Shown here: piece by piece, positions 1-12,154 of the stretch
Layout: each line of letters opens with the position of its first letter
How positions within the stretch are numbered: the first letter of the stretch is position 1
Source of the DNA: Dehalococcoidaceae bacterium
Lineage (GTDB): Bacteria > Chloroflexota > Dehalococcoidia > Dehalococcoidales > CSSed11-197
Length of the DNA stretch: 36,948 nt
Direction: 5' to 3'
NCBI GenBank assembly: GCA_016928015.1
Contig: JAFGLQ010000031.1
Location: 1-36,948 of the forward strand
The notes under the pieces: model-generated
What the model saw: only the letters and a program-made list of their open reading frames with translations
Database searches by the model: none
What the model was told of the DNA's origin: nothing
Translations under genes and position numbers: made by a program

Positions 1-1006
1 CATGCCTCAGATGGAATTCATCAATATCCGGCGGGGCTTCCTTGTGCTGGACTACCCGGCGGAAATGAGCTTCGGCTTCAATGGCGGCAGCTTCATCATA
101 AAGCTGGCGGGTGATTTGCAGCGCCAGGCGTTTTTTCAGTTCCATGGGATTTACATTTTCATTATTCAGCGCAAAACCAATATCCATCAGGGCTTCATCA
201 TCGATATCGGTCAGCAGTTCAAAATAGGAATAGAGCAGTTCATCCGGAATACTCATGATTTTACCGAACATTTCCTCGGGCGCTTCGGCAACACCGATGT
301 AGTTGCCCAGGCTCTTGCTCATTTTCTTGACGCCGTCCGTGCCGACCAGCAGGGGAGTCATAAGTACATTTTGAGGTTTCTGGCCTATCATTGATTGAAG
401 CTCTCTGCCTACCAGCAGGTTGAACTTCTGGTCCTGCCCGCCGAATTCTACATCGGCCTGGATGGCTACCGAGTCATATGCCTGCAGCAATGGGTATAGA
501 AATTCCGTCAGGGAAATGGGCTGGTTGGCCTGGTAGCGCTGGTTGAAATCTTCACGGGCCAGCATCTGGGCGAGGGTGAATTTCGAGGTGAGGAGGATAA
601 CATCGGCCAGCGAGAAAGAACCGAACCATTCGCTTTGCCAGCGCACCTCGGTTTTTTCGCGGTCCACCACTTTGAAAAACTGCTCCATGTAACTCTGGGC
701 GTTATGTTTGACCTGTTCGGCGCTCAGCATGGGCCGGGTAACCGACTGCCCGGAGGGGTCGCCGATCTGGGCGGTCCAGTCACCCACGATAAGGACAACC
801 TGGTGTCCCTGTTGCTGGAACTGCCTGAGTTTTCTTAAGCCCACCATATGACCCAGGTGTATGTCGGGAAAGGATGGATCGAAACCCTCTTTCAGGCGCA
901 GTCTTTCCCCGGAGAGCAGGCGCTGCCTCAATTCTCCTTCGACGATAACTTCGGCTACACCGCGTTTAAGCAGCGTATCGACCTGTTTCGGGTCTATCCG
1001 GCTCAT
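1..1006 (-). CDS. tyrS: Tyrosyl-tRNA synthetase (3' end runs off the window)
   Basis: Own reverse-strand translation from ATG at 1006: MSRIDPKQVDTLLKRGVAEVIVEGELRQRL...HLGHMVGLRKLRQF...IVGDWTAQIGDPSGQ...DGVKKMSKSLGNYIG. HxGH and KMSKS class I signatures present. ATG overlaps the ribF stop (ATGA). Confidence 0.93.
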   Translation of the reverse strand, partial: MSRIDPKQVDTLLKRGVAEVIVEGELRQRLLSGERLRLKEGFDPSFPDIHLGHMVGLRKLRQFQQQGHQVVLIVGDWTAQIGDPSGQSVTRPMLSAEQVKHNAQSYMEQFFKVVDREKTEVRWQSEWFGSFSLADVILLTSKFTLAQMLAREDFNQRYQANQPISLTEFLYPLLQAYDSVAIQADVEFGGQDQKFNLLVGRELQSMIGQKPQNVLMTPLLVGTDGVKKMSKSLGNYIGVAEAPEEMFGKIMSIPDELLYSYFELLTDIDDEALMDIGFALNNENVNPMELKKRLALQITRQLYDEAAAIEAEAHFRRVVQHKEAPPDIDEFHLRH

Positions 1007-1932
1007 AGGCTGGCCATCCTTTCAAGAATTTGGCGGGCTTGGAGAATATCCCTGTTGATCTGTTCTATCAGCGCTTCCCGGGTTTCGAATTTGAGTTCGT
1101 CACGGATTCGGCTCACCAGTTCGATTTTCAGGTTTTTGCCATACAGTTCGCCGTCGAAATCAAGCAGGTGAACTTCGATACGCCGGTCGCTGCCGCCGAA
1201 GGTGGGCCCCGTGCCGATATTGGTGGCTGAAAAATACCGCTGGCCGTTCAAAAAGCAGAGTGTAGCATAAATACCGTCAGGCGGCACGACAAAGCGGGAA
1301 TCTATTTCAATATTGGCGGTGGGGAAATCGAGTTGCTTGCCCAGCCCTTTACCGGCAACGACCTTGCCTTCCAGCCCGTAATTGCGACCCAGGAAACGGG
1401 TTGTCCTCTCGACCTCTCCGGCAAGAAGCATCCGGCGAACAGCAGTCGAGCTGACGATTTCACCTTCTATTTTTACTGGCGCAACCACTGAAAGGGTGAA
1501 GCCCATTTCTGCAGCAATCAGCTGCATCATCTCCAGGCTGCCTTCGCGATTGCGCCCCATGGCAAAGTCGAAACCGAGCACCAGGCCTTTCATTTTCAGA
1601 TGGTTGATGAGCATCTGGCAGAACTGCCGCGCACCGGTGCTGGCTAACTGGGGTGAAAAATCCAGATTGGCAATAAGGTCAACCCCGGTTTGTTTCAGTA
1701 AACGGTTTTTTTCTTCGACACTGGCAAGCAGCGGCGGTGGATTCTGGTTCAGCTGTGACAGGGGGTGATTGTTGAAGGTTATTACACCACTCGACAAACC
1801 TCGATTTTCAGCCTGGGCGGTAAGTTCAGCCAATAATTTCTGGTGCCCAACGTGAACACCATCGAAAACTCCGATGGTAAACAGGGTGTCGCCGTCGGGA
1901 GTAAAGCGTTGAAATTCCTCTTCTAAAGACAT
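1003..1932 (-). CDS. ribF: Bifunctional riboflavin kinase / FAD synthetase
   Basis: 309-aa ORF with FTIGVFDGVHVGHQKLL nucleotidyl-transfer motif and C-terminal flavokinase motif GKQLDFPTANIE. Confidence 0.94.
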   Translation of the reverse strand: MSLEEEFQRFTPDGDTLFTIGVFDGVHVGHQKLLAELTAQAENRGLSSGVITFNNHPLSQLNQNPPPLLASVEEKNRLLKQTGVDLIANLDFSPQLASTGARQFCQMLINHLKMKGLVLGFDFAMGRNREGSLEMMQLIAAEMGFTLSVVAPVKIEGEIVSSTAVRRMLLAGEVERTTRFLGRNYGLEGKVVAGKGLGKQLDFPTANIEIDSRFVVPPDGIYATLCFLNGQRYFSATNIGTGPTFGGSDRRIEVHLLDFDGELYGKNLKIELVSRIRDELKFETREALIEQINRDILQARQILERMASL

Positions 1933-1978
1933 ATGAAATATCAGTTCAGCTTTGAATGTTAAACATGATTCCGATCAT

Positions 1979-2008
1979 ATATTACCTCAGCGAAGAGTTT
2001 AATGTAAA
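1979..2008 (-). promoter_or_regulatory. Candidate sigma70-type promoter for ribF-tyrS
   Basis: Minus-strand TTTACA (2008-2003), 18-nt spacer, TAATAT (1984-1979). Confidence 0.45.
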
Positions 2009-2054
2009 CTTGAAAGGAAATTTTCGTAACATGAAATATTTAGCCTGAAATGAT

Positions 2055-2083
2055 TTGATTATTGAATTATTTTATGCTATACT
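2055..2083 (+). promoter_or_regulatory. Candidate rpoBC promoter with extended -10
   Basis: TTGATT (2055-2060), 17-nt spacer, TATACT (2078-2083) preceded by TGC (2075-2077). Confidence 0.65.
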
Positions 2084-2200
2084 TTCAGTTTGCTATTATG
2101 CCTCTAAATATTTTCAGTTTTCAACTGTTGTTTTTTCCTCTGCGTATACTCACGCCAATTTTTTCTTAAGTAGTACTCTGAATTTAGCTAAGGAGTTGAA

Positions 2201-5200
2201 ATGGTGGCCGAATTGGCAATGCCTGTAGAAGAACAGGCAAATTCAAGAAAAATCTATTCCAAGATTCCCCGGGTGCTGGAAGTGCCCAACCTGGTCGAGG
2301 TGCAGCTGGATTCATTCTCCGTATTTATGGAGAATGGAATCAAGGAGCTCCTCAAAGAAATTTCCCCGATACGGGATTTTACCGGCAACAGGCTGGAGCT
2401 GAGCTTTGTGGGCTACGAATTTCGTGAACCACGCATGAGCGAAGCCGAGTGCTACCAGCGGGACCAGACATATTCCATGCCGCTGTATGTAAAAGCCAGG
2501 CTTCTGGTGAAAACTACCGGGGAAATTAAAGAACCCTTCGATCTGTTCTTCGGCGATGTGCCGTTGATGACTAACAAGGGTACATTTATTACCAGCGGCA
2601 CCGAAAGAGTCATCATCAGCCAGTTGATTCGTTCTCCCGGTGTGTATTTTATGGCCGAAGAGGACATGGCCAGCGGCCGGCTGTTGTGCCGTGCCAACCT
2701 GATACCCAGTCGTGGCGCCTGGCTTGAATTCGATACATCCAACCGCGACGTGATAAGCGTTAAAATCGACAACCGGCGTAAAATTCCGGTGACCACCCTT
2801 CTCAGAGCTATCGGTTACAGCGCAAATTCCGAGATTCTGGAACTGTTCAGCGGTGAAGACAGTGCCCCGGAAAGACAGTTCATCAGGGCTACTCTGGACA
2901 AGGAACCGGCGGTAACCGATGAAAAATCAGCCCTTCTGGACATTTACCGCAAGTTACGCCCCGGCGATCCGCTGAACCTGGATAATGCCCGCAAGATGGT
3001 AGATGACATGTTTTTCAATCCCCAGTATTACGATTTGGGGGTGGTGGGGCGTTATAAGGTTAATCAGCGGCTCGGTTTTGCCCGCACCGGTCCCATGGAA
3101 AACCGGGCACTGAACCGGGAAGACCTTGTCGAAATTGTGCGCCACATTATTATGGTTAACAACAGCATGGACAAAGCTGATGATATAGACCACCTCGGCA
3201 ACCGCCGCGTACGTACCGTAGGTGAACTGATTCAGAACCAGTTCCGTATAGGACTGGTACGTCTGGAGCGGGTCGCCAAGGAGCGCATGAGCATTATCGC
3301 GGCGGACGTAGTTACTCCGACGGCTCTGATAAATATAAGGCCGGTGGTATCTTCGGTCAGGGAGTTCTTCAGCGGTTCTCAGCTCTCACAGTTCATGGAT
3401 CAAACCAACCCGCTGGCCGAGATTACTCATAAACGCCGCCTTTCTGCTATGGGTCCCGGCGGTCTTTCCCGTGACAGGGCGGGTTTTGATGTTCGCGATG
3501 TTCACTATTCTCATTATGGGCGTATTTGCCCTATCGAAACACCGGAAGGTCCCAACATCGGCCTGATCGGCTCCCTGGCGACATACGGACGGATCAACCC
3601 CTATGGATTCATAGAGACCCCCTATCGCAAGATTTTCCGCGAACTGGAAACCGGTGACAGCCGCCTGGCCGGCCGCAAGCTTTCGGAATCAGTCAGTGAC
3701 GCCGGCGGCAATATACTGGCGGAGGCCGGGGATGTGGTCAGCGAAGAATTACTGCAGACTTTAAAGGCGGCCGGGATCAGTACTGTCAAAGTGGCTCCCT
3801 TTGCCTCCGATGAAATCGTTTATCTTACTGCTGATGAAGAGGAAAAAAACATAGTTGCCCAGGCAAACACTCCCCTGGATGAAATGGGCCAGTTTGCCAT
3901 TAACCGTATTGAAGCCAGGGTTGAAGACCGCTACGTATTCGTTTCTCCCGACAAGGTACATTACATGGACGTATCTACCATGCAGATATTTTCCGTCTCG
4001 ACCGCGCTTATCCCCTTTTTGGAACACAATGATGCCAACCGTGCCCTGATGGGCGCCAATATGCAGCGCCAGGCAGTGCCGCTTTTAATACCGGAAGCGC
4101 CCCTGGTGGCTACCGGTATGGAACGGGAAACCGCCCGCAACAGCGGCCAGGTGCATTTCAGTCCGTGCGACGGCGAAGTGGCCAGCGTTACCAGTTCGGA
4201 GGTTGCGGTAAAAAGTGAAGATGGCTCAACACATAAATTCCCGCTGCTTAAATTCATTCGCACCAATCAGGGCACCTGTATCAACCAGCGTCCGGTAGTA
4301 TTTAAGGGTGAAAAAGTTGCCAAAGGGCAAGTTTTGGTTGACAGTTCTTCTACTGACCATGGCGAACTCGCCCTGGGCCAGAATGTGGTATGTGCCTTTA
4401 TGAGCTGGGGCGGTTACAATTATGAAGATGCGATTATTTTAAGTGACCGGCTGGTGGAACAGGATAAATTTACTTCGATTCATGTTTTTAAGCATGAAGT
4501 GGAAGCTCGTGAAACCAAGCTGGGTCCGGAAGATATTACCCGCGACATACCCAATGTAGGCGAAGAGAGCCTCAGGGAACTCGACGATGATGGTATTATC
4601 CGAATTGGAGCTGAGGTCAAACCCGGCGATATCCTGGTAGGTAAAATCACCCCCAAAGGTGAAACCGAACTATCTGCCGAAGAAAAACTCCTCCGGGCTA
4701 TATTCGGTGAAAAAGCCCGTGAGGTTAAGGATACTTCTCTGCGAGTTCCTCATGGTGAGTGGGGCAAGGTTATAAATGTAAAGGTGTTTTCCCGGGACGA
4801 AGGCGATGATCTGCCCGTCAGGGTCAACAAATGGGTACAGGTATGGGTTGCCCAGAAACGGAAAGTTTCGGTGGGTGACAAGCTGGCCGGCCGCCATGGC
4901 AACAAGGGTGTAATCTCCATTGTTGCTCCCAAAGAGGATATGCCGGTTTTACCTGACGGCACCCCGGTGGATATTGTCCTTAACCCCATTGGCGTACCTT
5001 CCAGGATGAACATAGGCCAGATTCTTGAAACCCACCTTGGCCTAGCCGGCCGCGCCTTGGGCTTTAAGGTGCTTACGCCCGTATTCGACGGCGCCACCGA
5101 AGCAGCTATCGAAGATTCCCTGGCCAGGGAATGGCTTTCCAGGCGTGCCGATGCCGTAGTGTTTTCCAAGGACGGTACGGTTGAATCCATAGATTATGCC

Positions 5201-5989
5201 AAAATTAATGCCTGGCTCGATGAGAACGGCTATGAAGCCGGCAAGGTATGGAGCGATGACTTTCCGGGCGTCGCCAGAGACACAAGCCAGCGAATCTGGC
5301 TGGTGGACAGGGGAATCAACCCCGAAGGCATGAGCGGCGAAGATATGGACAAAGAAGTAGACCGCATATCGGCTCAGCACAACATCCCGGCGCCGGTCAG
5401 CGGCAAGGTTGTTCTGAGGGATGGGCGCACCGGCGAACCCTTCGATATGCCGGTAACAGTAGGCAGTATTTACATGCTGAAACTGATCCACCTTGTAGAA
5501 GACAAGGTCCACGCCCGCTCGACCGGCCCTTATTCGCTTATCAGCCAGCAGCCGCTGGGTGGTAAAGCCCAGTTCGGCGGCCAGAGGTTCGGTGAAATGG
5601 AAGTCTGGGCCCTGGAAGCCTACGGGGCTGCTTATAACCTGCAGGAAATGCTGACTGTTAAATCCGACGATGTAACGGGCCGCACCAAGACTTACGAATC
5701 AATCATAAAAGGCGATGACATAATGCCCCCGGGCGTACCCGAGTCCTTCAAGGTTCTGGTCAAGGAACTTCAGAGCCTGGGCCTGGCGGTGGAAGTTGTC
5801 AACCAGGAGGAGCGGGTTATAGAAGCCGACAAGGTACGTGAAATAGGGGAAGAAGATACTGAAACCGAAATACTGGACAGCGCTCCGTTTACCGTGGTTG
5901 AGCCGACATCTGTTATCGAATCTGCCGGTTTTACCGTCGAGAGCAGCGAAGAAGAAATGTCTCAGGATATAGAGAAAGATCAGGAGTAG
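2201..5989 (+). CDS. rpoB: DNA-directed RNA polymerase subunit beta
   Basis: 1262-aa [74 protein letters not shown] and [13 protein letters not shown] motifs; SD taaggag upstream. Confidence 0.99.
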   Translation: MVAELAMPVEEQANSRKIYSKIPRVLEVPNLVEVQLDSFSVFMENGIKELLKEISPIRDFTGNRLELSFVGYEFREPRMSEAECYQRDQTYSMPLYVKARLLVKTTGEIKEPFDLFFGDVPLMTNKGTFITSGTERVIISQLIRSPGVYFMAEEDMASGRLLCRANLIPSRGAWLEFDTSNRDVISVKIDNRRKIPVTTLLRAIGYSANSEILELFSGEDSAPERQFIRATLDKEPAVTDEKSALLDIYRKLRPGDPLNLDNARKMVDDMFFNPQYYDLGVVGRYKVNQRLGFARTGPMENRALNREDLVEIVRHIIMVNNSMDKADDIDHLGNRRVRTVGELIQNQFRIGLVRLERVAKERMSIIAADVVTPTALINIRPVVSSVREFFSGSQLSQFMDQTNPLAEITHKRRLSAMGPGGLSRDRAGFDVRDVHYSHYGRICPIETPEGPNIGLIGSLATYGRINPYGFIETPYRKIFRELETGDSRLAGRKLSESVSDAGGNILAEAGDVVSEELLQTLKAAGISTVKVAPFASDEIVYLTADEEEKNIVAQANTPLDEMGQFAINRIEARVEDRYVFVSPDKVHYMDVSTMQIFSVSTALIPFLEHNDANRALMGANMQRQAVPLLIPEAPLVATGMERETARNSGQVHFSPCDGEVASVTSSEVAVKSEDGSTHKFPLLKFIRTNQGTCINQRPVVFKGEKVAKGQVLVDSSSTDHGELALGQNVVCAFMSWGGYNYEDAIILSDRLVEQDKFTSIHVFKHEVEARETKLGPEDITRDIPNVGEESLRELDDDGIIRIGAEVKPGDILVGKITPKGETELSAEEKLLRAIFGEKAREVKDTSLRVPHGEWGKVINVKVFSRDEGDDLPVRVNKWVQVWVAQKRKVSVGDKLAGRHGNKGVISIVAPKEDMPVLPDGTPVDIVLNPIGVPSRMNIGQILETHLGLAGRALGFKVLTPVFDGATEAAIEDSLAREWLSRRADAVVFSKDGTVESIDYAKINAWLDENGYEAGKVWSDDFPGVARDTSQRIWLVDRGINPEGMSGEDMDKEVDRISAQHNIPAPVSGKVVLRDGRTGEPFDMPVTVGSIYMLKLIHLVEDKVHARSTGPYSLISQQPLGGKAQFGGQRFGEMEVWALEAYGAAYNLQEMLTVKSDDVTGRTKTYESIIKGDDIMPPGVPESFKVLVKELQSLGLAVEVVNQEERVIEADKVREIGEEDTETEILDSAPFTVVEPTSVIESAGFTVESSEEEMSQDIEKDQE

Positions 5990-5990
5990 G

Positions 5991-8900
5991 ATGTTGGAAG
6001 TTAACGATTTTGATGCTGTAAGGATATCCCTTGCTTCACCGGAACAAATATTAGGCTGGTCGTATGGAGAAGTAACCAAACCTGAAACGATCAATTACCG
6101 TACCCTTAAGCCTGAAAGAGACGGCCTTTTCTGCGAACGCATATTCGGGCCTACCAAGGATTTCGAATGCGCCTGCGGCAAATACAAGCGTATCAGGTAT
6201 AAGGGTATTATTTGCGATAAGTGCCAGGTGGAGATTGCCAAAGCCAAGGTCCGGCGTGAACGAATGGGCCACATAGAACTTGCCAGCCCGGTAAGCCACA
6301 TCTGGTTCGCCCGTGGCATCCCCAGCCGAATAGGTTTGCTGCTTGACCTTTCAACCCGCAACCTGGAAAGGGTAATCTACTTTTCGCATTATATTGTAAC
6401 CTCGCTGGATGAAACTGCCCGGGAAGAAGCCATCAAACGTCTGGAAAATGAAGCCCAGTCAGCCTTTAGCGATACAAAAACCGAGTTTGATGAAAAGTGC
6501 GCTCAGGCAGAGCAAAATGATGCCACGGTTGATGAAATAAACCGCCTGCGGGCCCGGTTCGATGAAGAAAAAGGCCAGATGGAAGAGACCCTCATCGGCC
6601 AAATCAGCCGGCTTAAGGAGCTTAAGGTCGGCCAGCTGTTGACTGACAGCCAGTACCAGGACCTTTACTTCGGTTTCAGCGAGGTTTTTGAGGCCGGCAT
6701 GGGTGCCGAAGCCATGCTGAAACTGCTTAAAAACGTTGAACTGGATAAACTGCGCAATTCTCTTATCGAAGAAATCCATTCCACCACTTCTGCCCAGAGG
6801 CGCAAAAAAGCCAGCAAACGCTTGCAGCTGGTAGAGGCCTTCCGGCGCAGCGGTAACCGGCCCGAGTGGATGGTGTTAACCGTACTTCCGGTACTCCCAC
6901 CGGAACTGAGGCCTATGGTCCAGCTGGATGGAGGGCGTTTCGCCACCAGTGATTTAAACGACCTGTACCGCAGGGTAATCAACCGTAACAACCGGTTACG
7001 CCACCTTATGGATATCGGCGCACCGGAAATAATAATCCGTAATGAAAAGCGCATGCTGCAGGAAGCGGTAGATTCGCTTATCGACAATGGCAGGCGCGGA
7101 AGAACCGTGGCTGTCAGTGGAGATCATAAGGCCAAATCCCTCTCTGACATTCTGCGGGGCAAACAGGGCCGTTTTCGACAGAACCTGCTGGGCAAACGCG
7201 TTGATTACAGTGGCCGTTCCGTAATTGTGGTTGGTCCTAACTTGAAGCTGCACCAGTGCGGCTTGCCGCGGCGGATGGCTCTTGAACTTTTCAAGCCCTT
7301 TGTAATCCACCGCCTGGTGCTGGAGGGTTTTGCTTCAAATATCAAGAGTGCCCGCCGCCTGGTGGATAAGGCTACTCCTGAAGTGTTCGACGCGCTTGAA
7401 GAAGTCGTCAAGGGGCATCCGGTAATGTTGAACCGGGCGCCGACCCTGCACCGTTTGAGCGTGCAGGCTTTCGAGCCGGTACTTATAGACGGCAGCGCAA
7501 TCCAGATACACCCGCTGGTGTGCGCCGCCTTCAATGCTGACTTTGATGGCGACCAGATGGCGGTGCATGTGCCGTTATCCCGGGCCGCTATAAAAGAAGC
7601 CAAACTGGCCATGCTTTCCATCTACAACATGCTGCTGCCCAGCTGTGGCGAACCGGTGGTTACGCCGACTCTGGATATGGTTTTCGGTATCTACTACCTG
7701 ACCTCGATCAAAGAGGACAGCGTGATAGAAAAAATGCCTTACTTTGGTTCGTTCGACGGGGCCGTGATGGCTTATGAGATGAACCAGGTAGGCCTGAGAG
7801 ACAGAATTCGAGTCAGAAGAGCCGAGGGCGAAGCCCTGGAGACTACCGTCGGCCGTATCATATTCAATGGGGTATTGCCGGAAAATTATGATTTCTGTAA
7901 TAAGCTGGTGGATAAAACCACCTTAAAACAGATAATCTCCGAATGCTATAAACTGCTCAACGATAACGTTGCCATGGCAGCCGTTCTCGACGGACTTAAA
8001 GGCCTCGGTTTCAAATATGCCACTCAGTCCGGTATTACCATCTCCATGGGCGACATAGAAGCGCCTCCCGGCAAACCAGCCATTATCGCTGAAGTCGAGG
8101 AAAGAACAGCGGTTATTGACAACCAGTACCAGCGAGGGCTGATTACCGATGACGAACGTTACAACAGCGTCATTGAAGCCTGGATGGAGGCGACCGATAA
8201 GATTACCCAGGACCTTTCCAAATCTTTGAGCCGCAGCGGCAGTATATACATGATGAGCACCTCTGGGGCTAAAGGTAATATTTCCCAGATTCGCCAGATG
8301 GCGGGTTTGAGGGGCCTTATGACCAATCCATCCGGCCGGATTATCGACTTCCCTATCAAATCGAGCTTAAAAGAAGGCCTTAGTACGCTGGAATATTTCA
8401 TTTCCACTCATGGCGCCCGCAAAGGTCTGGCCGATACCGCTCTTAGAACTTCCGGTTCGGGTTACCTGACCCGGCGCCTGGTGGATGTTACCCAGGACGT
8501 GATTGTTTCCGAACTTGACTGTGGTACCTTGAACGGCCTTTGGGTGATTGACAACAAGGACAAATCCGGCATGCTGCCGCCTTTTGCCGAGCGAATTACC
8601 GGGCGAATTGCTGCGGAAAATATCGTCAATCCCGAGACCGGCGAAATCCTGGTTGAACGCAACCAAGAGATCGATGAGCGCCTGGCGGCAGAGGTTATTA
8701 AGGCAGGAATTGACAGGGCGTTTATTCGCTCGGCTACCAGCTGTGAATCGGTTGCCGGCATCTGCCAGTATTGCTATGGAAGAGATCTGGCCTCCGGTAA
8801 ACTGGTCGATCTTTCTATCGCAGTCGGCATACTGGCGGCCCAGAGTATCGGTGAACCGGGTACCCAGCTGACCCTCAGAACGTTCCATACCGGGGGTGTG

Positions 8901-9881
8901 GTCGGATTGGATATTACCACCGGTCTGCCGCGCGTGGAGGAACTGTTCGAAGCTCGAAACCCGAAAGCTCAGGCCACCATCTCGGAAATAGACGGTACGG
9001 TGGAGATTGTTGAAGATGAGAACGGCCGGCACATCAGGGTTATAAGCACAGAAACCTTTTCAGACGAGTACGCCTTGCCGGAAGGCTGGCAATGGTCTGT
9101 GAACGAAGGTCAGGAAGTATCCCCCGGCACACCGCTGGCGGTGCTGGCAAATGAAGATGCCGATCCGGCTGCCGTTGCAGCTTCAGCGCCCCTTGCCAGG
9201 GTTACCGGCATAACTTCGTTTGCCGGTGAGCGTCTTTACATAACATTTGAAGGCAGTGACGAGCGGGAATATCCGGTTGCCGCAGCCACGCATATCCGGG
9301 TGGAAAACGGTCAGGAAGTCAAAGCTGGAGACCAGCTGACAGACGGTTCGATCAACCCGCAGGATATTCTGGCGATTCTGGGGAAAGAGGCTGTCCAGCG
9401 GTATATCGTTGATGAAGTTCAAAAGGTATACTGTTCCCAGGGTGTGCATATCAACGATCGCCACATCGAAGTAATCGTTCGCCAGATGCTGTCTAAGGTC
9501 AGAATCGATACTCCCGGCGACACGCGCTTTACTTCCAGGGAACTGGCAGCCAGAACCTTTTATGAAGAAGAAAATGCCAGGGTACTGGCCGAGGGGGGTG
9601 AACCGGCAACGGCTTATGCGGTGCTGATGGGCATCACCAGGGCCAGTTTAAGCACTGATTCCTGGCTGGCAGCCGCCAGTTTCCAGGAGACTACCCGGGT
9701 TCTGACCGAGGCTTCCATTTTTGGTAAGACAGATCGCCTTGTCGGCTTGAAAGAGAATGTAATTATCGGCAAGCTCATTCCGGCAAGGTGCCAGCCTTGT
9801 AAGGAAGAGCTGGAAGCGGGGAAGAAGGCTGCTCTCGTCGAACCGCTGGTTACCGACATCCCGGAAGAAATTCCGGAGTAA
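5991..9881 (+). CDS. rpoC: DNA-directed RNA polymerase subunit beta'
   Basis: 1296-aa [22 protein letters not shown] zinc motif, [16 protein letters not shown] catalytic motif; 1-nt gap after rpoB. Confidence 0.99.
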   Translation: MLEVNDFDAVRISLASPEQILGWSYGEVTKPETINYRTLKPERDGLFCERIFGPTKDFECACGKYKRIRYKGIICDKCQVEIAKAKVRRERMGHIELASPVSHIWFARGIPSRIGLLLDLSTRNLERVIYFSHYIVTSLDETAREEAIKRLENEAQSAFSDTKTEFDEKCAQAEQNDATVDEINRLRARFDEEKGQMEETLIGQISRLKELKVGQLLTDSQYQDLYFGFSEVFEAGMGAEAMLKLLKNVELDKLRNSLIEEIHSTTSAQRRKKASKRLQLVEAFRRSGNRPEWMVLTVLPVLPPELRPMVQLDGGRFATSDLNDLYRRVINRNNRLRHLMDIGAPEIIIRNEKRMLQEAVDSLIDNGRRGRTVAVSGDHKAKSLSDILRGKQGRFRQNLLGKRVDYSGRSVIVVGPNLKLHQCGLPRRMALELFKPFVIHRLVLEGFASNIKSARRLVDKATPEVFDALEEVVKGHPVMLNRAPTLHRLSVQAFEPVLIDGSAIQIHPLVCAAFNADFDGDQMAVHVPLSRAAIKEAKLAMLSIYNMLLPSCGEPVVTPTLDMVFGIYYLTSIKEDSVIEKMPYFGSFDGAVMAYEMNQVGLRDRIRVRRAEGEALETTVGRIIFNGVLPENYDFCNKLVDKTTLKQIISECYKLLNDNVAMAAVLDGLKGLGFKYATQSGITISMGDIEAPPGKPAIIAEVEERTAVIDNQYQRGLITDDERYNSVIEAWMEATDKITQDLSKSLSRSGSIYMMSTSGAKGNISQIRQMAGLRGLMTNPSGRIIDFPIKSSLKEGLSTLEYFISTHGARKGLADTALRTSGSGYLTRRLVDVTQDVIVSELDCGTLNGLWVIDNKDKSGMLPPFAERITGRIAAENIVNPETGEILVERNQEIDERLAAEVIKAGIDRAFIRSATSCESVAGICQYCYGRDLASGKLVDLSIAVGILAAQSIGEPGTQLTLRTFHTGGVVGLDITTGLPRVEELFEARNPKAQATISEIDGTVEIVEDENGRHIRVISTETFSDEYALPEGWQWSVNEGQEVSPGTPLAVLANEDADPAAVAASAPLARVTGITSFAGERLYITFEGSDEREYPVAAATHIRVENGQEVKAGDQLTDGSINPQDILAILGKEAVQRYIVDEVQKVYCSQGVHINDRHIEVIVRQMLSKVRIDTPGDTRFTSRELAARTFYEEENARVLAEGGEPATAYAVLMGITRASLSTDSWLAAASFQETTRVLTEASIFGKTDRLVGLKENVIIGKLIPARCQPCKEELEAGKKAALVEPLVTDIPEEIPE

Positions 9882-9900
9882 CCCGCGTATCTTGAGGTCT

Positions 9901-9933
9901 AAATGTGGCTGCCGTCCCGGCAGCCACATTTTT
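9901..9933 (+). terminator. Rho-independent terminator of rpoBC
   Basis: Perfect 13-bp stem AAATGTGGCTGCC / GGCAGCCACATTT with 5-nt loop GTCCC; the 3' arm runs into a T-run (TTTTT to 9933). Confidence 0.9.
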
Positions 9934-9964
9934 ATTGCCGGTTGTTCGCGGCCGGCTGTGGGTA

Positions 9965-9973
9965 TGCTATAAT
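9965..9973 (+). promoter_or_regulatory. Extended -10 promoter element for ruvB
   Basis: TGCTATAAT (TGn + consensus TATAAT) downstream of the rpoC terminator; no convincing -35. Confidence 0.6.
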
Positions 9974-10003
9974 TCAGCTTGAATAAACAACGGAGGCAGT
10001 GTT

Positions 10004-11038
10004 ATCAGCCGCATCATATCAGGCAAAGCTATTGAAGAAGACGCTCCGGTTGATTTGAGTTTAAGGCCGAGGCACCTGACGGAGTTTATCGGGCAGGAAA
10101 AGGTAAAAAATAATCTGCACATCGCCGTTTCGGCTGCCAGGGGCCGGGGCGAAGCTCTGGACCACGTGCTTTTGTACGGTCCGCCCGGGCTGGGAAAAAC
10201 TACGCTGGCTCATATAGTGGCTGCCGAAATGGGTGTTAATATACGGATAACTTCCGGGCCGGCTATCGAACGAGCAGGTGACCTGGCCGCTATTCTTACC
10301 AACCTGCAAAGCCATGACGTACTTTTCATAGATGAAATACATCGCCTGAGCCGGGTCATCGAGGAGATACTTTACCCTGCCATGGAAGACCGGGCTCTGG
10401 ATATTGTGATTGGCAAAGGGCCTGGTGCCCGCAGTTTACGTTTGAATCTACCCGAATTTACCCTGGTGGGAGCTACCACCCGTTTTGCCCAGTTGAGTTC
10501 CCCCCTGAGAGGCCGTTTCGGGGTAGTCTACCGGCTGGATTACTATGACGAGGCCGCCCTTGCTACCATTATCCGGCGTTCCGCTGGTATTATCGGGATT
10601 GAAATCGACCAGAAAGGTCTGGAAGCCATTGCCTGCCGTTCCAGGGGTACGCCCAGGGTAGCCAACAGACTACTTCGGCGTGTCAGGGATTATGCCCAGG
10701 TGATGGCCGATGGTATTATAACCGCCGAGGTGGCCCACCGGTCGCTGGCCGAACTTGAAGTCGACGGCCTTGGCCTGGATGAAATCGATCACCGTTTATT
10801 ACTGACGATAATAGAAAAATTTAACGGTGGACCGGTTGGCCTTGAAACTTTGGCGGCTGCCATCAGCGAGGAATCCGATACCATTATGGATGTGTATGAA
10901 CCTTTCCTGCTGCAAATTGGCTTTATCGAAAGGACGCCTCGAGGCCGGATAGCTACCCGCCGGTCATATGAACATCTCGGCGTGGAATACAACCGGGATA
11001 ATACCTCCCAGGCAAAACTATTTGACAACAACGCATAA
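10004..11038 (+). CDS. ruvB: Holliday junction branch migration helicase RuvB
   Basis: [23 protein letters not shown] Walker [14 protein letters not shown] Walker [11 protein letters not shown]-terminus. ORF track starts at TTG 10055, but the in-frame extension (I/M)[16 protein letters not shown] resembles a RuvB N-terminus and follows a GGAGG (9992-9996), implying an ATC start at 10004. Confidence 0.93.
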   Translation: MSRIISGKAIEEDAPVDLSLRPRHLTEFIGQEKVKNNLHIAVSAARGRGEALDHVLLYGPPGLGKTTLAHIVAAEMGVNIRITSGPAIERAGDLAAILTNLQSHDVLFIDEIHRLSRVIEEILYPAMEDRALDIVIGKGPGARSLRLNLPEFTLVGATTRFAQLSSPLRGRFGVVYRLDYYDEAALATIIRRSAGIIGIEIDQKGLEAIACRSRGTPRVANRLLRRVRDYAQVMADGIITAEVAHRSLAELEVDGLGLDEIDHRLLLTIIEKFNGGPVGLETLAAAISEESDTIMDVYEPFLLQIGFIERTPRGRIATRRSYEHLGVEYNRDNTSQAKLFDNNA

Positions 11039-11574
11039 TGATCGATTCAGTCCTGGTACACGTATGTTGCGTACACTGTTCGGCTTACACCCTGAGTTTC
11101 TGGCAAGACCAGGGCTACAGGGTCAGTGCCTTCTGGTATAATCCCAATATTCATCCTGCGCAAGAGCATCAGCAGCGTTTAAATGCCGCTGCCGTACTGC
11201 TTGAGCAGCAGTCGATAAACCTGTCGTTGTACCCGGATTATGAGCCCTCTGAATTTTTTAATAGTGTTAAAAACAGCGGGCCCGGGCGCTGTGCGGATTG
11301 TTTCCGTTTGCGTCTGGAGAAAACCGCCGGGGAAGCTCTAAGGCTTGGTTTTAAAGCCTTTAGCTCAAGCCTGCTCATAAGCCCACAGCAACAGCATGAG
11401 GAACTGATGTCTATCGGGGATGAGATAGCCGGAAAAACCGGGCTCGTTTTCCTGTATTCTGATTTGCGGCGCCGCTATTCGGATTCCAGGGTCATAACCA
11501 AGAGGATGAACTTATACCGCCAGGATTACTGCGGTTGCGAATATTCCCGGCAGGAGAAGCAAAACCGGTTTTAA
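11038..11574 (+). CDS. queH: Epoxyqueuosine reductase QueH (DUF208 family)
   Basis: 178 aa: VHVCCVHCSAYTL N-terminal Cys motif, GRCADCFRLRLEKTA, DYCGCEYS C-terminal motif. Confidence 0.88.
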   Translation: MIDSVLVHVCCVHCSAYTLSFWQDQGYRVSAFWYNPNIHPAQEHQQRLNAAAVLLEQQSINLSLYPDYEPSEFFNSVKNSGPGRCADCFRLRLEKTAGEALRLGFKAFSSSLLISPQQQHEELMSIGDEIAGKTGLVFLYSDLRRRYSDSRVITKRMNLYRQDYCGCEYSRQEKQNRF

Positions 11575-11575
11575 T

Positions 11576-12142
11576 ATGCGTTATCATGTACGTATGATGC
11601 GTCAGGAAGATGCGCTTCAAATGGCAGAAATTGCCCTTGAGGCCTTTCCGACGATGCAGCCGCCCACCAATTATCAGCGGGAGTTTCGAAACCCTCTGGC
11701 TCATTATATTGTCGCCCTGGACAGGCCATCTATACCCTCTGCGGGTGGTTCAGGGCTCGCCCTGTATATGGTAGGCTATGCTGGTTTCTGGCTGCTGGCG
11801 GGAGAAGCTCATATCGTAGACGTGGCTGTTCGTGATGCGTACCGGCGGCAGGGTATCGGAGAACTGCTCATTGCTTGCACTATAGATCTTGCTTTGGCAT
11901 TTAATGCCAGCCAGGCAACCCTGGAAGTAAGGGCTTCGAACCAGCAGGCGCTGTCTCTTTACAATAAATATGGTTTTCAGGAACAGGGAAGACGCCGGCG
12001 CTATTATGTGGACAACAATGAAGATGCCATTATAATGACACTGGAAGACTTGAAATGTGCGGATTTTGTGAAGCGTTTCGAAGAGTTAAAGAAAGCTCTG
12101 GCTGTGCGTCGTGGCTTCACGTTATATCCCCCGGTTCGTTAA
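11576..12142 (+). CDS. GNAT-family N-acetyltransferase, RimI-like
   Basis: 188 aa: HIVDVAVRDAYRRQGIGELLIACTIDLA acetyl-CoA loop and LEVRASNQQALSLYNKYGFQEQGRRRRYY. Confidence 0.88.
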   Translation: MRYHVRMMRQEDALQMAEIALEAFPTMQPPTNYQREFRNPLAHYIVALDRPSIPSAGGSGLALYMVGYAGFWLLAGEAHIVDVAVRDAYRRQGIGELLIACTIDLALAFNASQATLEVRASNQQALSLYNKYGFQEQGRRRRYYVDNNEDAIIMTLEDLKCADFVKRFEELKKALAVRRGFTLYPPVR

Positions 12143-12154
12143 AACGGATCCGGG

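Noticed and set aside
2-394. 130-aa plus-strand ORF at left edge
   Set aside because: Antisense to tyrS, whose reverse-strand translation is clearly a synthetase with KMSKS.
3361-3480. Possible rifampicin-resistance substitutions in the RpoB RRDR
   Set aside because: Positions equivalent to D516, H526 and S531 appear wild-type ([21 protein letters not shown]).
8367-9032. 221-aa minus-strand ORF inside rpoC
   Set aside because: Overlaps conserved rpoC coding sequence; shadow ORF.
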